Source: Gilvimarinus gilvus (lineage in GTDB: Bacteria > Pseudomonadota > Gammaproteobacteria > Pseudomonadales > Cellvibrionaceae). From it: a DNA stretch of 64,000 bases. Below are positions 19,010 to 28,152 of this stretch, in pieces. The notes below the pieces were generated by a model. It saw only the letters and a list, made by a program, of their open reading frames with translations, was not told the DNA's origin and did no database searches. Location: positions 248,001 to 312,000 of the forward strand of contig NZ_JAULRU010000617.1 in NCBI RefSeq assembly GCF_030518155.1, read 5' to 3'. Position 1 is the stretch's first letter, and the number at the start of each line of letters is the position of its first letter. The translations under genes were made by a program, and so were the position numbers.

Positions 19010-20782
19010 TTAAAGAGTCAGTGAATCGGATTGATTGGCGTTGTGCAAACGCGTGTAATGACCTTGCTTTTTCATCAATTCAGTGTGCGTCCCGGTCTCG
19101 ACAATTTCGCCCTGATCCATCACCACAATAACGTCAGCTTTCTCAATCGTGGATAAACGATGTGCGACAACGAAAGTGGTGCGCCCCTTGGACACAGTTT
19201 CCAGAGCATTTTGAATATGCCGCTCGGATTCATTATCCAGTGCTGATGTAGCCTCATCCAAAATCAAAATAGGCGCATCTTTTAAAATCGCGCGGGCAAT
19301 GGCCAGCCGCTGACGTTGCCCACCGGACAACTTGGCACCACCTTCGCCAATAAATGTATCGTATCCCTCGGGCAACTGCTCAATAAACTCCGAAGCAAAA
19401 GCGAGATCAGCGGCATTTTTAATCTGCTCGATCGGTGTCTGATTGAGGCCGCCGTAGCCAATATTGTGGGCGACAGAATCATTAAAAAGCACCACTTGTT
19501 GAGTTACCAGAGCAATCTGCGAGCGCAACCCCTTTAAAGTGAAAGTCGTAATGTCAGTACCGTCAATTAAAATACTCCCCTGCGCACCACCGTAGAAGCG
19601 CGCTAAAAGATTGACCAAAGTCGACTTGCCGCTGCCCGAGCGCCCGACCAGAGCGACAACCTGCCCAGGCTCGACATTTAAGTTGATGTTGCTGAGTGCC
19701 TCTCGATCGCTACCTTTGTAGCGAAAGCTTAAATTATTAAACTCGACCTGGCCGCGAATATTTGTCGGTACATGCTTGCCATTGTCTTCTTCAGGTGTCT
19801 CGTCAAGCACTTGAAAAATACTGTCAGCTGCCGCAACCCCTTTTTGAATCATAGGTACGGTTTCACTCAGCTGGCGCATGGGTTTGAGCACCATACCTAC
19901 CGCAAGAAAGTAGGCAACAAAAGCACCCGCATCCTGAATTTGCATTTGGCCCAGTGCAACCCACAACAAGCTGGCCATTGCCAGTGAAATCAAAATTTGA
20001 ATCAAAGGGGTATTGAGTGTTGAGGTCAGAACAATTTTTATATTTTGCACATAGTTGCGCCAGCTTGCTTCGGCAAACCGAGACTTCTCGTATTCTTCGC
20101 CACCAAAGCTGCGCATCACCCGATAGCCATTAACCATCTCTGAGGTTACCTGTGTGATATCACCCATGCTGTGCTGTACTTTCGTGCTGAGGCGCCGCAA
20201 TCGCTTACCCACAAAACCAACCAACGCAGCGATTACGGGTACCACCCCCATCATCAATAGTGTTAGCACCCAATCCTTGTAAAAGAGATAACCCAAAAGA
20301 GCAACCACTGTCGTCCCTTCACGAATAATGGTTTTTAACGCCTCGGTGGAAGCGGTGGTTACATTGTTAACATTAAAATTTATCAGGGAAATCAATTGCC
20401 CCGAATCATTGCGCTCATAATACTCGCCGGGCAAGTAGACCATATGGTTGAACAGCTTCACTCGAAGCGTATCAACAATGCGAAAAGAAACCTTGGCAAT
20501 GAAAAAATTGCCAATAAATCCGCCAAACCCGCGCACAAAAATAATGGCAATTATTATGGCAGAGGGGTGCCATAATGGTGGGCGCTGCTCGGCCTCAATA
20601 AAGTTAAGCAGATACTCCATATACTGCGCCATTGCCGGCTGGGAAGCAGAGTAGACTATAAAACCCAAGACACTGATCAAAAAGCTCATCCAGTGCGGCT
20701 TGATATAGGCAAGTAGCCTTAGATAGACGGAGAGCGACCCCGTGCCCGACGTTGTGTTCGGTGAGTTTTTAGAGGAAGCCAT
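19010..20782 (-). CDS. msbA: lipid A/LPS core flippase MsbA (ABC exporter)
   Basis: 590 residues from the ATG at 20782 with AAGGGT five bases upstream; a TTG seven codons earlier is less likely. The first 330 residues hold six membrane helices. The nucleotide-binding domain has Walker A GRSGSGKST, signature LSGGQRQR, Walker B ILILDEATSALD and the switch histidine in VVAHRLST. MsbA flips lipid A-core across the inner membrane using ATP. The neighbours (GT2, O-antigen ligase, hldE, waaF) support LPS transport rather than drug efflux. Confidence 0.95.
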   Translation of the reverse strand: MASSKNSPNTTSGTGSLSVYLRLLAYIKPHWMSFLISVLGFIVYSASQPAMAQYMEYLLNFIEAEQRPPLWHPSAIIIAIIFVRGFGGFIGNFFIAKVSFRIVDTLRVKLFNHMVYLPGEYYERNDSGQLISLINFNVNNVTTASTEALKTIIREGTTVVALLGYLFYKDWVLTLLMMGVVPVIAALVGFVGKRLRRLSTKVQHSMGDITQVTSEMVNGYRVMRSFGGEEYEKSRFAEASWRNYVQNIKIVLTSTLNTPLIQILISLAMASLLWVALGQMQIQDAGAFVAYFLAVGMVLKPMRQLSETVPMIQKGVAAADSIFQVLDETPEEDNGKHVPTNIRGQVEFNNLSFRYKGSDREALSNINLNVEPGQVVALVGRSGSGKSTLVNLLARFYGGAQGSILIDGTDITTFTLKGLRSQIALVTQQVVLFNDSVAHNIGYGGLNQTPIEQIKNAADLAFASEFIEQLPEGYDTFIGEGGAKLSGGQRQRLAIARAILKDAPILILDEATSALDNESERHIQNALETVSKGRTTFVVAHRLSTIEKADVIVVMDQGEIVETGTHTELMKKQGHYTRLHNANQSDSLTL

Positions 20783-20789
20783 AGTACCC

Positions 20790-21569
20790 TTAACGGTCGC
20801 CAACTGGAGGGTCGGCTTTTGTGCGAACCCAAAGATCCGCGTATTTTACAAAAGTCGCATGGGACATCACCAGCGCTATCAGCAATCCTTGCCCACCATC
20901 AAGAAATCCACGGCGCAGCACGTACATGCGGATAAAGCAGAAAAAACCATGCAGGCAGGCGCCAAACAGAGACGCTTTACGGCCGTTGGCCGCCCTGGCA
21001 ACCGCCCAGTGTTCAGCATAAAGGGCCGACTTAGTCACCAGGTGACGGACACTGTCGTAAACATAATGCAATAAATCGCCCGAAAGGCGCTTTACGGGCA
21101 ACCGACTGGAATTTTGTAACCGCTCATGGACATACGTGTCATCAAAGCTCGCCCGCTCACGCGGGTACAAACGAGGAATCCAGTCCGGATACATATCCGT
21201 GTGCTTCATAAAACGACCAAAGCACCAACTCAGACGGTTTAATTCGTAAATGGCGTCATCGCCCTGAATAACCCGTTCAATCTCCTTGGCCAATTCCGCG
21301 CTAACCCGCTCATCTGCGTCGATGCATAAAATCCAGCGCCCCCTTGCCAGCCTTTGCGCGCGTTGGCGCTGCACACCAAACCCTTGCCAGTCGGCGGCAA
21401 CTTCAACCCGTGCGCCAAGCTCGTGCGCGATCGGCACCGTATTATCGGTACTGCCAGCGTCCACAACCACAATCTCATCAGCAAATTGCAGACTTTTTAA
21501 ACATTCGGAAAGCTTATCCTGTTCATTTTTTACAATCAGGACAGCACTGAGCAGCACTGACTCGGACAT
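20790..21569 (-). CDS. LPS core glycosyltransferase, GT2 family (WaaE/KdtX-like)
   Basis: 259 residues. The GT2 fold shows the N-terminal LSAVLIVKNEQDKLSECL, the nucleotide-binding VVVDAGSTDNT, and the metal-binding DAD in CIDADERVS. The C-terminal half contains KHTDMYPDWIPRLYPRE and VHERL, as in the WaaE/KdtX beta-1,4-glucosyltransferase group that modifies the inner core heptose. A hydrophobic stretch near the end may associate with the membrane. It lies between the O-antigen ligase gene and msbA, with spacings under 20 bp. Donor sugar and acceptor cannot be read from sequence. Confidence 0.85.
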   Translation of the reverse strand: MSESVLLSAVLIVKNEQDKLSECLKSLQFADEIVVVDAGSTDNTVPIAHELGARVEVAADWQGFGVQRQRAQRLARGRWILCIDADERVSAELAKEIERVIQGDDAIYELNRLSWCFGRFMKHTDMYPDWIPRLYPRERASFDDTYVHERLQNSSRLPVKRLSGDLLHYVYDSVRHLVTKSALYAEHWAVARAANGRKASLFGACLHGFFCFIRMYVLRRGFLDGGQGLLIALVMSHATFVKYADLWVRTKADPPVGDR

Positions 21570-21587
21570 AACTGAGGGGTATCCGTG

Positions 21588-22883
21588 TTATTCGCTGTGG
21601 ACTTTAGGCTCAGCCAATCTTACATAGCCCCAAAGTACCACCATAAAAAAGGCAAAGAGTGTAACGCCACTGTTGTGACGGAGAAAGGCCTGCGTGAAAC
21701 CAAACATAATCACACCAGTGACCAACAGCAAGCCACACAAAGAAAACGCCCGCAACCTATAGTCCTCAGGCGAAGCACGCAACGATACACGTGCGAACAC
21801 TATTAACGGCATGAGATACACCGCCAACAAAGCAATAACGCCTAGCGCCCCACGCTTCACCAAGGTATCAAGAATGTCATTGTGCAGGTGGTCTAGCTCG
21901 GCTACCTGGGTGCGTGAGGCTGCATCCGATATTAACTGCACCAAGGGCTCGACATACCCGGTTTCGCCCCAACCCATCCAGGGCTTTTCGGACGCCACAG
22001 CCAGTGCTGCGCGCCACATTTCCAGGCGAACCCCTATAGACTGGTCGACGTGTGTGCCTTGCATATAGCCGCCTAGACCAGATGACATTTGCTCTATACG
22101 CAGCTGCACTCCGGTTTGCGGAATAAGGTATAAGGTCACCACTAGCGCGGTCATTAGTGTCAAGCCAATCAACAAAAACCGACGCTGCATGCGATGACGA
22201 AAACACAAGTACAACAACCCCAACAGAAACGGCAATGCCACCCAACCGCCACGCGCTCCCGAAAAGAACGATGCTGCCAAACCCATCACGGCGGCTAGTA
22301 TCAACAACCAAACCCAGCGCCTTGGACAGGCCTGCTGATGTGCCCACCCCAGCCCTGCAAGGCACATACACCCCATGAGTAGACATAAGTTGCCAAATTG
22401 AATGGCGTTCATAAAGCCCTGGGCACGCGGTAAATCTGTTTGCAACAACTGCCACAGCGCTACCATACCACCGAGAATGGTGCCTATCGCCAAGCCAAGC
22501 CACCAGCTACGCTCAGAAGGTTTAAACCCTATAACCGCTAAAAATACAAATATACCCAACAAAAACCGACTGGGCTCCTCAAAATATCTGGAGGCAGACC
22601 CGTGATACTGAATAATGACAAAGTGCGCTATGACATAGAACACTAAAGCCGATAAGATCCAGAGATCTTCCCGAGTCAAGCTCAGTGCGGGGCGAAACCA
22701 CAACAGCAGTGGAATACAGGTAAGACACAGCAGTGCCGAGCCGTACGAGTATCCTGAAGGCAAAACGAAACACAGCACACACGTCAAAGCGATGCAGCTC
22801 GCAACAAAGCGACTGCCTTTAGGGGAAGGTAACGAGATGCCAGTAGTGGTTGGCATGTATTTGTAATCCGGCTCTATAAACAT
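21588..22883 (-). CDS. waaL: O-antigen ligase-like polytopic membrane protein
   Basis: 431 residues if started at the ATG at 22883; ATG 22856 is also possible, and the open frame reaches back to a GTG at 22985. No candidate has a strong ribosome-binding site. About ten to twelve hydrophobic helices are visible, with a large periplasmic loop (about 250-330) carrying WRAALAVASEKPWMGWG and HLHNDILDTLVKRG, both hallmarks of the Wzy_C/O-antigen ligase superfamily. In this LPS core cluster the ligase role, joining polymer to the lipid A-core in the periplasm, is the best fit. A polymerase of the same fold cannot be excluded. Confidence 0.8.
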   Translation of the reverse strand: MFIEPDYKYMPTTTGISLPSPKGSRFVASCIALTCVLCFVLPSGYSYGSALLCLTCIPLLLWFRPALSLTREDLWILSALVFYVIAHFVIIQYHGSASRYFEEPSRFLLGIFVFLAVIGFKPSERSWWLGLAIGTILGGMVALWQLLQTDLPRAQGFMNAIQFGNLCLLMGCMCLAGLGWAHQQACPRRWVWLLILAAVMGLAASFFSGARGGWVALPFLLGLLYLCFRHRMQRRFLLIGLTLMTALVVTLYLIPQTGVQLRIEQMSSGLGGYMQGTHVDQSIGVRLEMWRAALAVASEKPWMGWGETGYVEPLVQLISDAASRTQVAELDHLHNDILDTLVKRGALGVIALLAVYLMPLIVFARVSLRASPEDYRLRAFSLCGLLLVTGVIMFGFTQAFLRHNSGVTLFAFFMVVLWGYVRLAEPKVHSE

Positions 22884-23031
22884 GCGCGTATCTATTCTTA
22901 ATTTTAGCAAACTCCATTGTGCGACCACTAAGTTGAACCTAACCTGAACAAATTGGCCGCATGTCATTGAAACACAAGAAGCCACAGCCCCCCAGTCCCA
23001 GTCGCTAATTAAATGTTAAAAAACGCAACCG

Positions 23032-24066
23032 CTAAATTGAAACAAGGGAGCGCACGGCGTCAATAACTTGTGCCGGCGCTAAGTCGACCAAACACTTTTG
23101 GTGCGTCAAAGGGCACTGTCGGGCAAAGCAGGGCTGGCACGACAGCGACAATGACACAGTTTTCACCTTGTCCCCCAAAGGAGGGGTGAATGCGGTACTG
23201 GTGGAACCATACACAGCTACCAGCGGCCGCCCCAGTGCCGCCGCAATATGCATTAAGCCAGAGTCATTGCTCACTACTGCGTCACTGGCTGCCAGCAAAT
23301 CAATAGCATCGGCAAGGGTGGTTTCCCCCGCCAAAGAGTATACCTGCGCGCGGGAGGACTCGGGCAAATGCGCCACAATGTCTTGCGCAACGGGGGCATC
23401 CTTCGCTGAACCAAACACCCAAACCTGCCAACCGGCTTCAATTTGCGCTTGCGCCAACGCGGCGTAGTGTATAGCAGGCCAGCGCTTGGCTGGACCAAAT
23501 TCAGCGCCTGGACACAAGGCTAATACCGGCGAATCCGTACGCAGATTATATCTGTGTAACAGCGAAGGCAAACGAGACTGATCACTGCTTAGCGATGGCC
23601 AGGGCGCAGCCAGCTGAGACGGCGCCGAGGATGGAGCACCCAGCGCGACGAAACGATCGACCATCAACGGGAATTGCTCTTTATCGAGCGTGCGAATGTC
23701 ATTCAACAAGCCATAACGCCATTCGCCGCGCCACCCGGTACGCACCGCAATACCGGCAAATGCCGGAACTAAGGCCGATTTAAGTGAATTGGGTAGGACA
23801 ATCGCCTGATCATAACCGCTTTTGGCGAGCTCGCGCGCTAAACGCCAGCGCGCCTTTAGCATGACCTTGCCATGGCCAACGGGCATATCAATGCTAGTGG
23901 CTACCTCGGGCATGCGCTCGGTAATAGGGCGGCTCCAGGCCGGCGCCAATACGTCAATGTGCATATCCGGGGAGTGCCGACGCAGCGCCTTAAATAAGGA
24001 CTGCGCCATCACCATATCGCCCACCCAAGAAGGGCCGACGATCAGTACGCGTTTCGCTGTACTCAC
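23032..24066 (-). CDS. waaF: ADP-heptose:LPS heptosyltransferase II
   Basis: 344 residues, GTG start giving MSTAKRVLIVGPSWVGDMVMAQ. GT9 family: the N-terminal PSWVGDMVM and the CPGAEFGPAKRWP core motif are characteristic of heptosyltransferase II, as is the donor-site VSNDSGLMHIAAALGRPLVAVYGSTS. It adds the second heptose to the LPS inner core. Late cysteines (CQPCFARQCPLTHQKCL) are usual for WaaF. It is 30 bp after ilvE and upstream of the ligase gene. Confidence 0.95.
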   Translation of the reverse strand: MSTAKRVLIVGPSWVGDMVMAQSLFKALRRHSPDMHIDVLAPAWSRPITERMPEVATSIDMPVGHGKVMLKARWRLARELAKSGYDQAIVLPNSLKSALVPAFAGIAVRTGWRGEWRYGLLNDIRTLDKEQFPLMVDRFVALGAPSSAPSQLAAPWPSLSSDQSRLPSLLHRYNLRTDSPVLALCPGAEFGPAKRWPAIHYAALAQAQIEAGWQVWVFGSAKDAPVAQDIVAHLPESSRAQVYSLAGETTLADAIDLLAASDAVVSNDSGLMHIAAALGRPLVAVYGSTSTAFTPPLGDKVKTVSLSLSCQPCFARQCPLTHQKCLVDLAPAQVIDAVRSLVSI

Positions 24067-24095
24067 TTACGACTTCTCACGCCAAACAGCGGGGC

Positions 24096-25025
24096 TCAAC
24101 CCTTAACAGGGGCCAGCCAGCCTTTGTGCTGTGACAAGCGCCCTTTGACTGCATCGAAATACAGAGACTGCAGCTCGGTCGTCATGGGGCCTCGCTTACC
24201 TTCGCCAATCATGCGGCCATCAAGTTCGCGAATCGGTAGAACCTCAGCGGCGGTTCCGGTAAAGAACACCTCATCGGCCACGTACACCTCATCGCGGGTA
24301 ATGCGTTTTTCACGCACTTCATACCCGCATTCCGCCGCCAGATTAAAAATGGTATTACGGGTAATACCATCCAGGCACGACGTCAGCTCCGGGGTGTAAA
24401 TGATCTTATCGCGAATGACAAAAACGTTTTCACCGCTGCCCTCTGCCACATAGCCTTCGTTATCCAGCAACAGAGCCTCTTCACAGCCGCTATCCAGAGC
24501 CTCCTGCAAGGCCAACAACGAGTTGATGTAGTGGCCATTGGCCTTAGCCTTACACATGGAAATGTTCACGTGGTGACGGGTATAGCTCGATGTACGTACC
24601 TTAATACCCAGATCGCGCGCCTCCGGCGACATGTACGAAGGCCAATCCCAAGCTGCGACCATCACGTGCACTTTGAGGTTGTCGGCGCGCAACCCCATAC
24701 CTTCGGAGCCGTAAAACACCATCGGCCGCAAGTAGCTTTCATGCAAGCCATTCTCACGCACCACTTGTTTTTGGGCTTCGTTCAACACGTCTTTGCCAAC
24801 CGGCATCTTCATGCGCATGATATGCGCCGAGCGGAACAAACGGTCAGTGTGCTCCTGCAAACGGAAAATACAGGTGCCATCTTCAGCGGTTTCATAGGCA
24901 CGCACGCCTTCAAACACACCCATGCCATAGTGCAAGGTGTGGGTCAGTACATGCACCTTAGCGTCACGCCAAGGTACCAGTTCGCCATCCAGCCAAATTA
25001 CGCCATCGCGATCGGCAAGTGACAT
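24096..25025 (-). CDS. ilvE: branched-chain amino acid aminotransferase
   Basis: 309 residues from the ATG at 25025, preceded by AGGAG at good spacing; the upstream TTG in the open frame is not used. Class IV PLP enzyme: the PLP lysine lies in CKAKANGHYINS, with conserved HYGMGVFEGVRAY, EGSGENVF and FFTGTAAEV. It catalyses the last step of valine, leucine and isoleucine synthesis. Placement between glnE and waaF is found in Pseudomonas-like genomes. ilvD, an earlier step, lies about 11 kb away on the other strand. Confidence 0.96.
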   Translation of the reverse strand: MSLADRDGVIWLDGELVPWRDAKVHVLTHTLHYGMGVFEGVRAYETAEDGTCIFRLQEHTDRLFRSAHIMRMKMPVGKDVLNEAQKQVVRENGLHESYLRPMVFYGSEGMGLRADNLKVHVMVAAWDWPSYMSPEARDLGIKVRTSSYTRHHVNISMCKAKANGHYINSLLALQEALDSGCEEALLLDNEGYVAEGSGENVFVIRDKIIYTPELTSCLDGITRNTIFNLAAECGYEVREKRITRDEVYVADEVFFTGTAAEVLPIRELDGRMIGEGKRGPMTTELQSLYFDAVKGRLSQHKGWLAPVKG

Positions 25026-25091
25026 AGCCAACTCCTAAAAAGTCTCAATTGTCATTCGGGAAAAAGATCAAGGCCCAATAACGCACCCAAC

Positions 25092-28037
25092 CTAAGCTGT
25101 CGCATCGAGCATTAACTGTCGCCAGTGCCCAGTAACCTGCTCACGCTCTTGAGCGAAAGCATCGTCACCTTGCAGTACCACCTCTTGTCGCTGTAGCGCG
25201 AGGCGGTGACCGGTGGATCGATAAGCCTTGTAGGCGTCAATCAATTGCGAAACCACCTCACCGGGCAGCAAAGCCTCTTGCTCAAGGGTTTCGAGTATGC
25301 GGATGTTGTCCGTGTACCGGGTGAGCGCAGGCGCTTTGTGGGCCCACGCTAAAACGGCGTATTGAACCATAAATTCAATATCAACGATACCACCACTGTC
25401 CTGCTTGAGATGAAATTTGTTGCTATCTGTACCGCTTCCGAGGTGGCCACGCATTTTTTCCCGCATATCCGTCACGTCTGTGCGCAGCTTGCCGAGATCG
25501 CGCTGCTCGCTAAGCAGCTCGGCGCGCGCGGCGTCAAAGCGCTGCGCCAACTCAGCACTGCCCGCTACCGGCCTTGCCCGCACCAGAGCCTGATGTTCCC
25601 AGGTCCATGCGTCAGTCCTCTGGTATTTTTCAAAAGCGCCCAAAGAGGTCACCAACATTCCGGAGTTGCCCGACGGCCGCAACCGCATATCCACTTCATA
25701 CAGCTTGCCCGAGACGGTCTGCGTATCGAGAATATGAATAATTCGCTGACCAAGCCGGGTGTAGAAAGTAAGGTTATCCACCGATTTTTCACCGCTGGTC
25801 GCGCCTCCGGTATCGCCGTCATGCACAAACACCAAATCCAGATCCGAACCGTGCCCTAATTCAATGCCGCCGAGTTTGCCATAACCGACAACAATAAAGT
25901 TGGGCTCGCGCTCCTCTACACCATCGCTGCGGCGCGGGTAACCATGGCGCGCGGTCATTTGCTCCCAGGCCAACACCAGCACATGCTCCAGAATTGCCTC
26001 GGCGATGTAAGTTAAATAATCACTGACCTGCATAAGCGGCAGCGCTCCGGTTACCTCACTGGCCGCCACCCGCAAGGCATGAGCACTGCGAAAATAACGC
26101 AGCGTCTCCATATGCCCTTCCAGATCATCCCACCCAAAGCGCAGTAGCTCGCGCCTAAGCTCGTCCTGCAGAGCGTCGCGGTCAGGTGGGCTATAAAGGC
26201 TCTCGGGCGTCAGCAGTTCATCGAGCAGAATGGGGTGCTGGGCCAATTGATCCGCAATCCAGGGGCTTGCGGCACTCAAATGCACCATTTGCTTGAGCGC
26301 TGTGGGGTTTTCAACCAGAAGTACAAGATAGGCACTGCGCCTGGCCACCGACTCGACAAAGGGCAATATGCGCTTCAGTGTGTCGGCAAAATCGAGATCC
26401 GCCTCACTGCCAATGTGAATCAGCAGCCGGGGCACAAATTGATCAAGCCGACTGCGACTTGATGCCTGCATCGCTATTACCTGACGAGCGCCTTTCAATT
26501 CCTCCAACAACGCTATGACCGCACCACCTTGTTCGCAGCCATGCGCCGACAAAAACTCCAGCGCCTCTTCGCCTTGCAGTGAACCATCCCAGAGGCTACG
26601 CCAGTCATCCAACTCGCCTTCATCCAGAGTTTGGCTTTGATCCGGGTCGGCAATAACCTCCTGAAACTCGCGGTTGACGCACTGGCGCTGGGAGCTTAAC
26701 TCCGCCAAAAAGGTTGGCCAGTCAGCAAAACCCATCACCGTAGCCAAGCGCAACTGGCCCTTTTCGTCCATAGGCAAGGACTGCGTCTGACGATCCTGAA
26801 AACCTTGAATGGCGTGCTCGGTATTGCGCAAAAAAATATACGCCCGGAGCAAAGCCTCGCCACTGCCTGGCGGCAGGTATTTTTGCGCCTCTAGCATCGG
26901 CAGCATTTTGCACACCTGCCGTTCACGCAACGCCACCTCACGCCCACCGCGTATCAACTGAAACAGTTGCACCACAAATTCGACTTCACGAATACCGCCC
27001 TCGCCTAATTTAACATCGAGGTCCATACCCTTGCGCTGCACCTGCCGGTTAATTAGACCCTTCATTTCACGCAGCGACTCAATCGCACTAAAATCCACGT
27101 ACTGCCGGTAAGTAAAGGGAGCTAACATGCCCATCAAATCTTGACTGGCCAATTCGCCCCCCGGTGTCCAGGCAACGGGTCGCGCCTTGATCATGGCGTA
27201 GCGTTCCCAGTCGCGCCCCTGCGATTGGTAGTAGCTCTCCAGGGCATCATAATTTTGCACCAAAGCGCCACTCTGGCCGTGAGGCCGCAAGCGCATGTCC
27301 ACCCGGAACACAAAGCCATCGGCGGTTTGCGCATCCAGAGACTGAATCAGCTTTTGCCCGAGCCGCACGAAAAACTCGTGATTAGACAGACTTTTTCGAT
27401 CGCCATTGGTCTCCCCGGATTCGGGGTAGGCAAAAATTAAATCTATATCGGACGAAACATTCAGCTCCAGGGCACCCAATTTACCCATGCCCAATACCAC
27501 CATAGATTGCACAGCGCCGGAATCGCGCCCGACAGGCTCGCCAAACCGCTTGACCAATGCCCGGTAGTGCCAATTCAGGGCGCTATCGATTAGGGTGTCG
27601 GCAAGCTTGGACAACTCGGCTGTGGTTTCCGACATACTTGCCTGACGGGTAAAGTCCCGCCAAACAATTCGCACCATGGCACGATTACGCGCTATACGTA
27701 GGGCCCGATCCAGAGCGGTATCATCGGCACAAGCTTCTAATTCCTGCGCCAGTTGCGTCAAATAGACATGACTTTGCGGCTGAAACAACTCACCACTGGT
27801 CATCAGCTGGGCCAAATGACCGGGGTTGCGAATACAGGTTTGCGCGACGAATTCACTCGTGGCTAACAGTCGATGCAACTGAGCCTCGAATTCATGCCAA
27901 CTCAGAGGAACCGGACTTTGCTCCAGTACACTTTGTAAATCATCAAGGCCTGCAGAAGAAAAGGCCTGCTCCAATGCACTGCGCTGTCTTTGCGCATCAT
28001 GAACAAGTGCATCGGGCAGTGGGGAAAGTGCAAACAT
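25092..28037 (-). CDS. glnE: bifunctional glutamine synthetase adenylyltransferase/adenylyl-removing enzyme
   Basis: 981 residues, the family's usual size. Two nucleotidyltransferase domains are visible. The N-terminal deadenylylating one has NVSSDIDLIFAYPESGETNG. The C-terminal adenylylating one has GHGSDLDLVFVHDGD. Each is followed by a helical GlnD/PII uridylyltransferase-type domain, repeating the motif RLGQ-(K/R)-I-I-x-x-LD-x-QT. It covalently switches glutamine synthetase off and on in response to PII and glutamine. It lies upstream of ilvE, 66 bp apart. Confidence 0.97.
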   Translation of the reverse strand: MFALSPLPDALVHDAQRQRSALEQAFSSAGLDDLQSVLEQSPVPLSWHEFEAQLHRLLATSEFVAQTCIRNPGHLAQLMTSGELFQPQSHVYLTQLAQELEACADDTALDRALRIARNRAMVRIVWRDFTRQASMSETTAELSKLADTLIDSALNWHYRALVKRFGEPVGRDSGAVQSMVVLGMGKLGALELNVSSDIDLIFAYPESGETNGDRKSLSNHEFFVRLGQKLIQSLDAQTADGFVFRVDMRLRPHGQSGALVQNYDALESYYQSQGRDWERYAMIKARPVAWTPGGELASQDLMGMLAPFTYRQYVDFSAIESLREMKGLINRQVQRKGMDLDVKLGEGGIREVEFVVQLFQLIRGGREVALRERQVCKMLPMLEAQKYLPPGSGEALLRAYIFLRNTEHAIQGFQDRQTQSLPMDEKGQLRLATVMGFADWPTFLAELSSQRQCVNREFQEVIADPDQSQTLDEGELDDWRSLWDGSLQGEEALEFLSAHGCEQGGAVIALLEELKGARQVIAMQASSRSRLDQFVPRLLIHIGSEADLDFADTLKRILPFVESVARRSAYLVLLVENPTALKQMVHLSAASPWIADQLAQHPILLDELLTPESLYSPPDRDALQDELRRELLRFGWDDLEGHMETLRYFRSAHALRVAASEVTGALPLMQVSDYLTYIAEAILEHVLVLAWEQMTARHGYPRRSDGVEEREPNFIVVGYGKLGGIELGHGSDLDLVFVHDGDTGGATSGEKSVDNLTFYTRLGQRIIHILDTQTVSGKLYEVDMRLRPSGNSGMLVTSLGAFEKYQRTDAWTWEHQALVRARPVAGSAELAQRFDAARAELLSEQRDLGKLRTDVTDMREKMRGHLGSGTDSNKFHLKQDSGGIVDIEFMVQYAVLAWAHKAPALTRYTDNIRILETLEQEALLPGEVVSQLIDAYKAYRSTGHRLALQRQEVVLQGDDAFAQEREQVTGHWRQLMLDATA

Positions 28038-28152
28038 CTAAACTCCAGCGCTATCGATTATTTCTGTTATGGTTGGCCGACTCTTCGAAATATTTTATGT
28101 GTGCCGCTCACACGAAACACCTGCTTTAATGGGCACTTAAACTCAGAGACAA